Of a DNA stretch of 64,000 nucleotides, positions 10,179 through 18,370 are shown piece after piece. Position 1 is the stretch's first letter. Each line of letters opens with the position of its first letter. The notes under the pieces are model-generated. The model was not told where the DNA came from, searched no databases, and worked only from the letters and a program-made list of their open reading frames with translations. Position numbers and translations under genes: made by a program. Source of the stretch: Microbacterium sp. LWH13-1.2 (GTDB lineage: Bacteria; Actinomycetota; Actinomycetes; Actinomycetales; Microbacteriaceae); contig NZ_CP151635.1 of assembly GCF_038397735.1 (NCBI RefSeq), forward strand, positions 2,046,001-2,110,000. Reading direction: 5' to 3'.

Positions 10179-11651
10179 TCAGGCGACGGATCGCAGGGCT
10201 TCTGCCGGGCTGAGACGCGCAGCGCGCCAGCCCCCGAACGCTCCGGCCACAAGGCCACCGAGCACTGCGAGACCGACCGCGGCGACCAGCACCCACAGTG
10301 TGAACGGAGCCTGCAGCACGATGTCGGCCGCCTGCTGGGTCTGGAACATGCCGCCTCCCCCGGTCGGGCCGCCGCCCATGCCCCCGGGGCCGCCTTCCGC
10401 GTTGCCCGCGGCCGCGGCGGCGACCGTCGGCTTCACGAGGTTGATGACGACGATCCCGGCGATCCCGAGCGCCAGTCCCACGGCGCCTCCGATCAGCCCC
10501 TGGACCATGGACTCACCCGCGACCTGGCGCACGACGCGTCCGTTCGACCAGCCGATCGCCTTGAGAGTGCCGAACTCGCGGGTGCGGCGGGAGACCCCGG
10601 ACAGGGTCAGCAGCACCGAGAGCAGCACGGCCACCGCGAGCACGATGATCGACAGCCACGTGCCGAGGTTCGTGATCAGCGAGGTGGCGCTGGACAGCGA
10701 CCCCGAGACGGTCGAGGCGAGCTCCGACTGCGACGTGATCGTCGCGTCCGGCAGCTCGTCGGCGAGGGCGCCCTGCACCGTGTCGATCGACGATGCGGAC
10801 TCCGCCTGGACGTACACGGTCGAGATGACATCGCCGGCACCGGAGAGCTGCTGAGCGGTGTCGAGCGGCAGATACACGTTCGCCGCGGTGTCGGCGGAGT
10901 CGGAGGTGGAGGCCACGACCCCGACGACCTCGACATCGGAGCCGGCGACATCGATGGTGTCGCCGACCGCGATCTCGTTCGTGGTCGCGTAGGTGGAATC
11001 GACGAGGGCGACGAGGGCACCGGCATCATCGGTGTCGAGAGCGCGACCGTCACTGATCGCGACGGAGGCGAGTGGCCCCACTGAGGTCACGGCGGGGTCG
11101 ATCCCGAGAACGGTGAACGAGTCGACGCCGAACGATCCGCCGCCGGCGCCGTCCGTGCCGCCCTGCGGCGGAGTCTGGCCCTCGGTCGGCGCGGTTCCCT
11201 CGGTCGCGCCGTCCTGCGCGCCGAACCCACCGCTCGGAAGCTCGCCCGAGAAGGTCGAGTTGGTGAGGCTCAGGGCCGCGGATGCTGCGGTCACGCCCTC
11301 GGTCGAGGTGACCGTGTCGAGAACGGACGACTCGAGCGTCCCACGCATGAAGTCCGTCATCAGCGTCGACTGGCTGAGAGTGGTCGTGTCTCCGTCCGTG
11401 GCTCCGTCTTCGGATCCGAAGTCGAAGCGCTGCCCGCCGCCCTCCCCCGGTTCCGCCGCGGCACCGGTCACCGTGAGGTCGGTGCCGACTCCGTACACCG
11501 ACTCCAGGGCCTGTGCCTGCGCATCGCGCACTCCCGCTGTGAGGGCGTTGACGATGATCACCAGAGCGATCGCGATCGCGAGTCCGATCGCGACGATCCA
11601 CGTCTGCTTCTTGCGGCCCGCCAACTCTCGCCGCAGATATGTCCCGTACAT
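10179..11651 (-). CDS. MacB/FtsX-fold ABC transporter permease
   Basis: 490-residue permease with the MacB/FtsX topology. One N-terminal span (WIVAIGLAIAIALVIIVNAL, residues 19-38) is followed by an extracytoplasmic domain of about 290 residues, then three C-terminal spans. The FtsX domain starts at SIIVLAVAVLLSVLLTLSGV and has the family motif REFGTLKAIGWS. The periplasmic domain carries Gly/Thr-rich insertions, and a Gly/Met-rich loop (GGPGGMGGGPTGGGGM) precedes the last span. Start ATG 11651 follows AAGGAGA. It diverges from the two-component genes and probably forms with them an envelope-stress or peptide-response export unit; the substrate is unknown. Confidence 0.9.
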   Translation of the reverse strand: MYGTYLRRELAGRKKQTWIVAIGLAIAIALVIIVNALTAGVRDAQAQALESVYGVGTDLTVTGAAAEPGEGGGQRFDFGSEDGATDGDTTTLSQSTLMTDFMRGTLESSVLDTVTSTEGVTAASAALSLTNSTFSGELPSGGFGAQDGATEGTAPTEGQTPPQGGTDGAGGGSFGVDSFTVLGIDPAVTSVGPLASVAISDGRALDTDDAGALVALVDSTYATTNEIAVGDTIDVAGSDVEVVGVVASTSDSADTAANVYLPLDTAQQLSGAGDVISTVYVQAESASSIDTVQGALADELPDATITSQSELASTVSGSLSSATSLITNLGTWLSIIVLAVAVLLSVLLTLSGVSRRTREFGTLKAIGWSNGRVVRQVAGESMVQGLIGGAVGLALGIAGIVVINLVKPTVAAAAAGNAEGGPGGMGGGPTGGGGMFQTQQAADIVLQAPFTLWVLVAAVGLAVLGGLVAGAFGGWRAARLSPAEALRSVA

Positions 11652-11765
11652 GTGTCTCCTTACGCCGCGCCGTTCGCGGGCCGATCACGACGCTAAAGAG
11701 CGCAGTTTTGCGAGATCGAGGGCGGAGTGATGAGAAGCCTATGGAGCGCGCATCTCACAGGAGAC

Positions 11766-11794
11766 GCATAGCGCTCTCCATAGAAACCCCATAG
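11766..11794 (+). promoter_or_regulatory. Tandem CATAG repeats, probable response-regulator operator
   Basis: CATAG occurs at 11767, 11779 and 11790, i.e. three direct repeats at 12- and 11-bp steps (one helical turn). A reversed CTATGG lies at 11739-11744. They sit between the divergent ABC exporter and OmpR-type regulator genes. OmpR/PhoB proteins typically bind direct repeats at this spacing, so autoregulation and control of the exporter are inferred. Confidence 0.5.
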
Positions 11795-11815
11795 GTGATT
11801 CCGCAGAATGTACTC

Positions 11816-12544
11816 ATGAGCTCCGATCTCCCCGAACTGCGCCGCCCCGACGGCTCGCCCCTGCGCATCCTCGCCGTCGACGACGAGCAGATGCTCACCG
11901 ACCTGCTGGCGATGGCGCTGCGCATGGAGGGCTGGGAGGTGCGAACCGCTTCGTCCGGCCTCGAAGCCCTTCAGGTCGCACGCGAGTTCGAACCCGACGC
12001 GCTCGTGCTCGACATCATGATGCCCGACCTCGACGGCATGGCCGTGCTGCGGCGTCTGCGCGAGTCCGGCAGCCTCGTTCCCGTGCTCTTCCTCACCGCG
12101 AAGGATGCCGTCGGCGATCGAGTGGCCGGACTCACCGCGGGTGGAGACGACTATGTCACGAAGCCCTTCAGCCTCGAAGAGGTCATCGCGCGTCTGCGTG
12201 CGATCATCCGCCGTACGGGGCACGCGACGGCCGACGACGGCCAGTCGATCCTCCGAGTCGCCGACCTCACCCTCAACGAGGACAGCCACGAGGTCGTGCG
12301 CGACGGCACCGAGATCGAGCTGACCGCGACCGAGTTCGAACTGCTCCGCTACCTGATGCGCAATGAGCGCCGTGTGCTGTCGAAGGCCCAGATCCTCGAC
12401 CGCGTCTGGAGCTACGACTTCGGCGGCAAGTCCTCGGTGGTCGAGCTGTACATCTCGTACCTCCGCAAGAAGATCGACGCCGGACGCACCCCTCTGCTGC
12501 ACACCGTGCGAGGCGTCGGCTACATGATCAAGGCGCCTCAGTGA
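11816..12544 (+). CDS. OmpR/PhoB-family response regulator
   Basis: 242-residue two-component response regulator. The receiver domain shows the acidic pocket (LAVDDEQ, Asp22/Asp23), phosphoacceptor Asp66 in LVLDIMMPDLDG, Thr94 in LFLTAKD and Lys116 in YVTKPFS. The C-terminal winged helix (about residues 145-240) has the OmpR signature LTATEFELLRYLMRNERRVLS and VVELYISYLRKKID. ATG 11816 is used; an upstream in-frame GTG at 11795 would place the start inside the CATAG operator. The stop overlaps the kinase start by 4 nt. Confidence 0.93.
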   Translation: MSSDLPELRRPDGSPLRILAVDDEQMLTDLLAMALRMEGWEVRTASSGLEALQVAREFEPDALVLDIMMPDLDGMAVLRRLRESGSLVPVLFLTAKDAVGDRVAGLTAGGDDYVTKPFSLEEVIARLRAIIRRTGHATADDGQSILRVADLTLNEDSHEVVRDGTEIELTATEFELLRYLMRNERRVLSKAQILDRVWSYDFGGKSSVVELYISYLRKKIDAGRTPLLHTVRGVGYMIKAPQ

Positions 12545-14037
12545 GCTCGACGAGGATGACGCGACGGCCGATGAGCCTGCAGACGCGGCTGATGACAGCC
12601 GTGATCGGCTTCGTCTCGCTCATCCTCGTGATCGTCGCCGTCATCACCAGTGCGACGCTCGGCGCGACCCTGGAACGCCAACTGGAAGATCGACTGAACG
12701 GTTATTCCCTCGACGTCGCGAAGCTGGTGAGCCGGGTGCCAGCCCAGATCGCGACCATCGACTATGTCGTCGAGGGCACAAACCCTGTGCCCGGCATTCT
12801 GCTCGCCGTGTCCAGCTCCGAAGGCGGCACCGGCGGGGTCGTCTTCCCCGACACGAAGGGACAATGGAGTGGAGTGTCTCAGCCACTGACGAGCGCCGAC
12901 CTCGACCGCATCGATGCGGCGCTCGGCGGGCGCGCGAGCGCTACTGTGACCTTGGACGACTTCGGTTCGTATCTCGTCGTCGTGAGGCAGGCCCCCAACG
13001 GAGTGAACGTCGTGACGGGCCTGCCCCGCACCGAGATCCAGAACCAGTTGGCGACTCTTCTCACCGTGATCGCTCTGGCGACCGTCGGCGGATTGATCCT
13101 CCTCGCGCTCACGACGGCCATCACGATCCGTGTCGGACTCAGACCGCTGAGGGCGGTGGCTGCGACCGCCACGCGCGTCGCAAACCAGCCGCTGGACCGA
13201 GGCGAAGTGCAGATCACCGAACGCGTGCCGGCAGCCGAAGCCGACCCTCGTACCGAGACCGGTCTCGTCGGGGCGTCGCTCAATACCCTCCTCGACCACG
13301 TGAACACCTCGCTGGCCGCCCGCCAGAAGAACGAGGAGCGGATGCGGCGGTTCGTCGCCGACGCCAGCCATGAGCTGCGGACTCCGCTCTCGTCCATCCG
13401 CGGGTACTCCGAGCTGTCGTTGCGCGCTCTGAAGCAGCAGGGCGGCCCGGCCGCCATCGAGGGGACGACCACGTCGCTGGAGCGCATCCAGGCCCAGTCG
13501 CTGCGGATGACGAGCCTGGTCGAGGACCTGCTGCTCCTCGCCCGCCTCGACGAGGGTCGAGAGCTGGTGCACGGGACCGTCGACCTCACGCAGCTCGCCC
13601 TGGAAGGCCTCTCGGACGCGCGTCCGACCGCCGCCGATCATCACTGGAACATCGAGGCCCCCGAAGAGCCGATCGTCATCATCGGCGACGCCGGACGGAT
13701 GCACCAGGTCGTCGCGAACCTCCTCGCCAATGCGCGGACGCACACCCCGGCAGGCACCTCGATCACGCTCAGCGTGAGCCGCGAAGGCGACGAGGCCGTG
13801 CTTCGCGTGCACGACGACGGCCCCGGCATCGACCCCGGGGTGCGCGACGAGCTCTTCGCCCGCTTCGCACGCGGCGACAGCTCCCGCGCCCGGCAGACCG
13901 GTGGCACGGGCCTCGGACTCGCGATCGCGAAGGCGATCGTCGAAGGACACGGCGGACATATCACCGTGGCGAGCGAGCCCGGAGACACGACATTCACCGT
14001 GCGCATCCCGATCAGCCCGGCTCGGGCCGCGGACTGA
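12541..14037 (+). CDS. Sensor histidine kinase (HAMP-HisKA-HATPase)
   Basis: 498-residue membrane histidine kinase paired with the preceding regulator. Span 1 is about residues 18-40 and span 2 about 172-196, with a sensory extracytoplasmic domain of about 130 residues between. HAMP follows (GLRPLRAVAATATRVANQ). The dimerisation domain has the phosphorylated His277 in FVADASHELRTPLSSIRGYS. The ATPase domain has the N box VVANLLANARTHT, G1 VHDDGPGID and G2 GGTGLGLAIAKAIVEGHGG. The GTG start overlaps the regulator stop (GTGA), indicating translational coupling. Confidence 0.94.
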   Translation: MSSTRMTRRPMSLQTRLMTAVIGFVSLILVIVAVITSATLGATLERQLEDRLNGYSLDVAKLVSRVPAQIATIDYVVEGTNPVPGILLAVSSSEGGTGGVVFPDTKGQWSGVSQPLTSADLDRIDAALGGRASATVTLDDFGSYLVVVRQAPNGVNVVTGLPRTEIQNQLATLLTVIALATVGGLILLALTTAITIRVGLRPLRAVAATATRVANQPLDRGEVQITERVPAAEADPRTETGLVGASLNTLLDHVNTSLAARQKNEERMRRFVADASHELRTPLSSIRGYSELSLRALKQQGGPAAIEGTTTSLERIQAQSLRMTSLVEDLLLLARLDEGRELVHGTVDLTQLALEGLSDARPTAADHHWNIEAPEEPIVIIGDAGRMHQVVANLLANARTHTPAGTSITLSVSREGDEAVLRVHDDGPGIDPGVRDELFARFARGDSSRARQTGGTGLGLAIAKAIVEGHGGHITVASEPGDTTFTVRIPISPARAAD

Positions 14038-14297
14038 GGTCGCGGGCTGGTCGCGCGGCCCTCCCGTCTCAGCGGGGTCACTATCGCACCGGGACCAGGC
14101 GGTTCCCGTGCGGAAGTGGTCCCGCACGGTAGATCCCGTGCGGAAGTGGCCCCACAGGGAAGTTCGACACCCGGCCCGTAACGCCCTCGGGATTCGTTCG
14201 GCCCTGAACCGCCCTCACCCGCAGACGGGGCACGGCGCCGGAGCGACCCCCGCGCTGTACGGCGGTGACTCCCGGCCCACCGAGCAGGACCCCGAGC
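14038..14297. other. Intergenic region with two 30-bp near-repeats
   Basis: No gene is visible in these 260 bases between the convergent histidine kinase and oxidoreductase genes. They contain the tandem repeat listed separately and no convincing terminator. Confidence 0.6.
14104..14163. repeat. Tandem pair of about 30-bp repeats
   Basis: Two adjacent 30-nt units (14104-14133 and 14134-14163) share the first 16 bases exactly (TCCCGTGCGGAAGTGG), and by eye match at about 24 of 30 positions. Unit 1 also contains a short inverted repeat, CCGTGCGG (14106-14113) with CCGCACGG (14122-14129). The text resembles terminal repeats of some actinobacterial insertion sequences, but no transposase is present. 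Origin is uncertain. Confidence 0.6.
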
Positions 14298-15872
14298 TCA
14301 GTACCCCGCGAATGCGTCGGTCGTGAGAGACCGGGCCTTCTGCAGAGCCGGGGCGAGGTCGGCGATCAGACGCGGCGGGCCGGAGATGAACGAGTGCCGA
14401 TCGCCGAGGTCGGGAACGTGGCGCTCGAGTCCCGCGGCATCGAGACGGGCACCCTGCGCCCACGTCCAGTGCGCGGGCAGATCGGCCGGCTCGTCACGGG
14501 TGAAGACGACGACCCGGGCACCCGTCGCGGCGAGCTCGTCGCGGAACGCGAGCTCCGAGCTGTCGGATGCGACGTAGACGAGGACGACGTCGCGCTGCTG
14601 CCCCGTCAGCTGCAGCTGACGCAGCTGCGACACGAACGGCGTGACGCCGATCCCTGCGGCGACCATGAGCACGGGGCTCTCCGAACGTGGCAGAAGGAAG
14701 TCTCCCCACGTGCCCGTGACGGCAAGCGCGGATCCGGGCTCTGCGGCGGCGAGAGCGCGCTTGTAGCTCGAGGGATGCGTCTGATCGCCGTCCTTGTACG
14801 CGATCCGCAGCGTCGGGAGATCGGCGGGTGCCGAGACGATGCTGAACTCGCGGCGGGTGCCTCGCGCATCCGGCCGGTGATGCGGCACGTCCAGCTCCAG
14901 GTACTGGCCGGGGAGGAAGCGGACCTTGCCCTTGGCCCGGAACGTGAGCTCCTGTGCGGTCGGCGTGATGAACTGCCGCTTCTCGAGCACCAGGCGCACC
15001 GCCCCCCGCAGCGCGAAGGCGAACGCGAGGAGGTTGCCGATGAGCAGCGCGCGCTCCTGGCCGAGGGTGAAGAGCCCGGCGACCTCGATCGGCCACCCGG
15101 CGAGGACGCCGACGAGCGCGGCCACGGAGAACTGCTGCCAGCGACGAGGCGGCAGGGTCAGCGGCTCCGACAGCATGAACGCCCCGAGGAACAGGAACGG
15201 CGACTGCAGCACCGCGAACGAGAGAGCGGAGCCGAGGTCGAAGGCGATCGCGAACTCCTGCGCCTGCACCGCCTGCCGCAGCACCGACACGGCGACCGCG
15301 ACGAGGAGGAAGATCACGGCGATCCGCACCTTCTCGGTGCGCCACAGCACGGCGAGCCCCAGGATCAGGACGGGGATGAAGAGCGACGGGGTGCCGACCC
15401 ACCAGGACGACGACGTGCCGAGCCACTCGAAGGCTCCGAAGGAACCGAGGATCGACACCACGGCGGCGCCGAAGGCCGCCGGGTTGAGGATGTGCCGCCC
15501 GCGCCAGGCGATCAGGTACTTCGACAGGCTCGCGACGGCACCGGCGATAGCGAGACCCAGCAGCGCGGTCGGCTCGATCCCCGGTCGCAGGACGAACAGG
15601 AGGATCAGCGCGGTGACCAGCGACGACTCGATGCGCCAGGGCAGGCGCAGGATTCGCTGGGCCGCCGCATCCACGAGCGAGATCACGACCGCGAGGACGA
15701 CGAACGAGGCGATGATCTCGAGCGGTGCGGGCGACACGATCACGCCGAGCGCAGACAGCACGAGGGCGATGAGAGTGAGCGTCAGCAGCGAGAACAGCAC
15801 CAGGCGGTACATCGAGATGCCGCCGAGCAGCGCCAGAACGCGCTGGCGCAGGGCGGTGATGGAGGTGATCAC
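14298..15872 (-). CDS. Membrane-anchored flavin oxidoreductase: RnfD/NqrB-like membrane domain fused to ferredoxin-NADP reductase-like domain
   Basis: 524-residue fusion. Roughly residues 1-300 are a membrane domain with about nine or ten spans; ILNPAAFGAAVVSIL resembles the NqrB/RnfD family. Residues about 305-524 form a ferredoxin-reductase-like FAD/NAD(P) domain with LPGQYLELDV, the FAD motif REFSIVSAP, nucleotide motif VLMVAAGIGVTPFVSQL and terminal aromatic residue (DAFAGY). It probably moves electrons from cytosolic NAD(P)H through or onto the membrane. It is the last gene of an operon with an FMN-binding lipoprotein and ApbE (27-nt gap), which suggests the lipoprotein is its extracytoplasmic acceptor. 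The start is GTG at 15872; the ribosome site is weak (AGGGAAGAG). The exact physiological acceptor is unknown. Confidence 0.82.
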   Translation of the reverse strand: MITSITALRQRVLALLGGISMYRLVLFSLLTLTLIALVLSALGVIVSPAPLEIIASFVVLAVVISLVDAAAQRILRLPWRIESSLVTALILLFVLRPGIEPTALLGLAIAGAVASLSKYLIAWRGRHILNPAAFGAAVVSILGSFGAFEWLGTSSSWWVGTPSLFIPVLILGLAVLWRTEKVRIAVIFLLVAVAVSVLRQAVQAQEFAIAFDLGSALSFAVLQSPFLFLGAFMLSEPLTLPPRRWQQFSVAALVGVLAGWPIEVAGLFTLGQERALLIGNLLAFAFALRGAVRLVLEKRQFITPTAQELTFRAKGKVRFLPGQYLELDVPHHRPDARGTRREFSIVSAPADLPTLRIAYKDGDQTHPSSYKRALAAAEPGSALAVTGTWGDFLLPRSESPVLMVAAGIGVTPFVSQLRQLQLTGQQRDVVLVYVASDSSELAFRDELAATGARVVVFTRDEPADLPAHWTWAQGARLDAAGLERHVPDLGDRHSFISGPPRLIADLAPALQKARSLTTDAFAGY

Positions 15873-15899
15873 GGGTCTACTCTTCCCTACTTCGGAGGC

Positions 15900-16757
15900 T
15901 CAGGGGCGTGCGGTGAACAGCTGCGCCGGGCATCCGGTCGAGCGTTCGGCGCGGCCGTCCGTCGACATCCGCACCCATTCGACGCCCCACGCCGCTGCAA
16001 GCTCGGGGCCGCCGTCGAAGAAGAGCGCGGTGGCGACGGCATCCGCCCTCATCGCCGCAGGCGCGATCGCCCAGGTCGCAGCCCAGGTGCGCACCGGGAC
16101 TCCTGTGCGGGCGTCGAGCACGTGGTGCAGGCCGTCACCCCACGCGCGACGATTGACCGCCGAGGCGCACAGCGCCGCGTCCTGCAGCTCGATGACACCG
16201 ATCGCCTTGGTCGCATCATACGGATGCTCGAGGCCGATGCGCACCGCGCTGCCGCGCACCCTCATGTCACCGCCCGCGTCGACGACGAGATCACCGGGCA
16301 CGTCGGCGAGGACGTCGGTGACGATGTCGACGAGACGCCCCTTGCCGAGTGCCCCCACGTCGAGGAGTGCGGGAGAGGATGCCGTGGCCTCGCCCGCCGT
16401 CCATCGGAGGCGATCGGTCCAGTTCCGAGGGGCGGCGATCGGATCGCCCGCGATGAGCGAGTACGACGCGTCGTATCCGAGCGCTGCGAGGCTGTCGGCG
16501 ACGAGCGGATTCACCGCTCCTGCGCTCGCGTTCGAGAGCTCGACATAGGCGTCGAGCATCGCCCCGGCATCCGGCGAGGAGATGAGCCCGCCATCGTGAC
16601 CCACACGGGTGACCGCGGAATCGTCCCGGAACCGGGACCACTCCCGGTCGAACCGCTCGATCTCGGCGCCGACGGACTGTCTTTCCTCGGCGCCGAGCTC
16701 GCTGGTGGTCTCGATCTCCCAGGTCGTGCCGATCGCGTCGAAGCGCCAGATCGCCAT
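15900..16757 (-). CDS. apbE: ApbE-family FAD:protein FMN transferase
   Basis: 285-residue flavin transferase that moves FMN from FAD onto a Ser/Thr of target proteins. Family motifs are DREWSRFRDDSAVTRV near the N-terminus, LLDVGALGKGRLVD (FAD-binding), VVDAGGDMRVRG and the Mg-site region HHVLDARTGVPV. The chain starts directly with the domain (MAIWRFDAIGTTWEIE), so no signal peptide or lipobox is visible, although the presumed target next door is an exported lipoprotein. It is 16 nt downstream of the FMN-binding gene and 27 nt upstream of the oxidoreductase. Confidence 0.9.
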   Translation of the reverse strand: MAIWRFDAIGTTWEIETTSELGAEERQSVGAEIERFDREWSRFRDDSAVTRVGHDGGLISSPDAGAMLDAYVELSNASAGAVNPLVADSLAALGYDASYSLIAGDPIAAPRNWTDRLRWTAGEATASSPALLDVGALGKGRLVDIVTDVLADVPGDLVVDAGGDMRVRGSAVRIGLEHPYDATKAIGVIELQDAALCASAVNRRAWGDGLHHVLDARTGVPVRTWAATWAIAPAAMRADAVATALFFDGGPELAAAWGVEWVRMSTDGRAERSTGCPAQLFTARP

Positions 16758-16773
16758 GGCCGTGTCAGGCGCC

Positions 16774-17241
16774 TCAGGCGGCAGCCTGCTCCTTGATCGA
16801 GTCGACGGCCTCGTTGAACCCGCCGCTGGTGAGCGACGAGCCGGCGACGCGGCTGACGTTCAGCTCATCGAGCGACTTGCCCACGACCTCATCCGAGATG
16901 CCCTCGATGAACTGGCCCTGGTACTGCTCGGTCTCGCGGGCCTTCGGGTCGCCCGTCACCTCGACCTCGCTCACGACGCCGTCGGCGATCGTGAGGGTCA
17001 CGCTGATCGACTCGACCGTCTCGGGCGTCTGGTACGACCCGTCGGCCGTGTACGTGCCGTCGGCGTAGTCACCGGTCGACGCTCCCGAATCGGTCGATTC
17101 GGTGCTCGTGTCGGTCCCGGTGTCGGTGGACTGGTCTTCAGCGCCAGCGGTGCCGGAGCAGCCCGCGAGGACGAGGAGTCCTGCGACGCCGGCGAGAGCT
17201 GCGCCCTTGCGAACAGAAGTCGGTACAGTCGTGCGGATCAT
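16774..17241 (-). CDS. FMN-binding-domain lipoprotein
   Basis: 155-residue lipoprotein: signal peptide to LLVLAGC with lipidated Cys28, a Thr/Ser/Asp-rich linker (about 29-60), then an FMN-binding domain (about 61-155; DGTYTADGSYQTP, then SISVTLTIADGVVSEVEV). The flavinylation site, normally SGA[ST]xT, reads AGSSLTS here (133-139), so Ser136 is the likely acceptor. It is the first gene of the operon with apbE and the membrane oxidoreductase and should be the covalently flavinylated, surface-exposed electron carrier. Start ATG 17241 is set by GGGAGGACC just upstream; a longer frame to 17379 would run back into prs. Confidence 0.85.
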   Translation of the reverse strand: MIRTTVPTSVRKGAALAGVAGLLVLAGCSGTAGAEDQSTDTGTDTSTESTDSGASTGDYADGTYTADGSYQTPETVESISVTLTIADGVVSEVEVTGDPKARETEQYQGQFIEGISDEVVGKSLDELNVSRVAGSSLTSGGFNEAVDSIKEQAAA

Positions 17242-17326
17242 GATGGTCCTCCCGGCCTTGATCGATATGTTGATTCGACCGTAGGGACATGATCTATGCG
17301 CGGGCTGTGCCCGATATATGAGTCGC

Positions 17327-18361
17327 TCAGGCGTCTCCGCCGAACATGCTCGTGACGGATCCGTCTTCGAAGACCTCACGGATCGCGCGACCCAGAAGCG
17401 GGGCGATCGGGAGGATCGTCAGCTTGTCCCAGCGGCGGGACTCGGTCAGGGGGATCGTGTCGGTGATGACGACCTCGTCGATCGAGGCATCCTGCAGACG
17501 CTCCGAGGCAGGGTCGCTGAAGATCGCGTGCGTCGCGGCGACGATCACGCGGTGCGCGCCGTTCGCCTTGAGCGCCTGGGCCGCCTTGACGATGGTGCCA
17601 CCGGTGTCGATCATGTCGTCGACGAGGAGGCAGGTGCGTCCCTCGACGGCTCCGACGATCTCGTGCACCGAGACCTGGTTGGCGACCTTCGGGTCACGGC
17701 GCTTGTGGATGATGGCCAGCGGCGCACCGAGGCTGTCGGACCACGTGTCGGCGACGCGGACGCGCCCCATGTCGGGAGAGACGACCGTGAGGATCTCTCG
17801 GTCCTCCGCGCTCAGCGTGCGCTCGAAGTAGTCCAGCAGCACCGGCTTGGCGAACAGGTGGTCGACGGGACCGTCGAAGAAGCCCTGGATCTGCGCGGCG
17901 TGCAGGTCGACGCTCATGACGCGGTCAGCGCCCGCTGTCTTGAGCAGGTCGGCGACCAGTCGGGCGCTGATCGGCTCGCGACCGCGGCCCTTCTTGTCCT
18001 GGCGCGAGTACGGATAGTACGGGGCGACGACGGTGATGCGCTTGGCCGATGCGCGCTTCGCGGCGTCGATCATGATGAGCGCTTCCATGAGCCACTCGTT
18101 CACCGGCTCGCCGAAGGTCTGGATCAGGAAGAGATCGCAACCGCGGATCGAGACGTCGAACCGGGCGTAGATCTCTCCCGACGCGAACGTGCGGTGCTCG
18201 GTGGGCACGACCTCGGTGCCCAGCGACGCGGCGACCGCGGCGGTGAGCTCGGGGTGGGAACGCCCGCCCGCGACCACGAGCCGCTTCTTGGTCTTGGCGA
18301 CGAGTCCGGGGGCGATGCCGTTGTCCCGGTCCAGATCGACAGTCTTCTTCTTGCGCGCCAT
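17327..18361 (-). CDS. prs: Ribose-phosphate pyrophosphokinase
   Basis: 344-residue class I PRPP synthase: ribose 5-phosphate + ATP to PRPP + AMP, feeding purine, pyrimidine, histidine, tryptophan and NAD synthesis. Signatures: LVVAGGRSHPELTAAVA, FASGEIYARFDVSIRG, the flexible loop YYPYSRQDKKGRGREPISA, SVDLHAAQIQGFF and the PRPP-binding LLVDDMIDTGGTIV. An N-terminal basic extension of about 25 residues (MARKKKTVDLDRDNG) makes it longer than the usual 310-320. It follows glmU by 9 nt, the common actinobacterial order. TAGGCG overlapping the glmU stop lies 6 nt before the ATG, but it lacks the final T of a good -10 box. Confidence 0.96.
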   Translation of the reverse strand: MARKKKTVDLDRDNGIAPGLVAKTKKRLVVAGGRSHPELTAAVAASLGTEVVPTEHRTFASGEIYARFDVSIRGCDLFLIQTFGEPVNEWLMEALIMIDAAKRASAKRITVVAPYYPYSRQDKKGRGREPISARLVADLLKTAGADRVMSVDLHAAQIQGFFDGPVDHLFAKPVLLDYFERTLSAEDREILTVVSPDMGRVRVADTWSDSLGAPLAIIHKRRDPKVANQVSVHEIVGAVEGRTCLLVDDMIDTGGTIVKAAQALKANGAHRVIVAATHAIFSDPASERLQDASIDEVVITDTIPLTESRRWDKLTILPIAPLLGRAIREVFEDGSVTSMFGGDA

Positions 18362-18370
18362 CGTTTTCGC

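Noticed and set aside
14104..14163. CRISPR array
   Set aside because: Only two directly adjacent units without spacers and no cas genes in the window.
14265..16796. An 843-codon frame on the plus strand opposite the oxidoreductase and apbE
   Set aside because: Same codon-bias artefact; the minus-strand proteins carry clear FAD, NAD and ApbE motifs.
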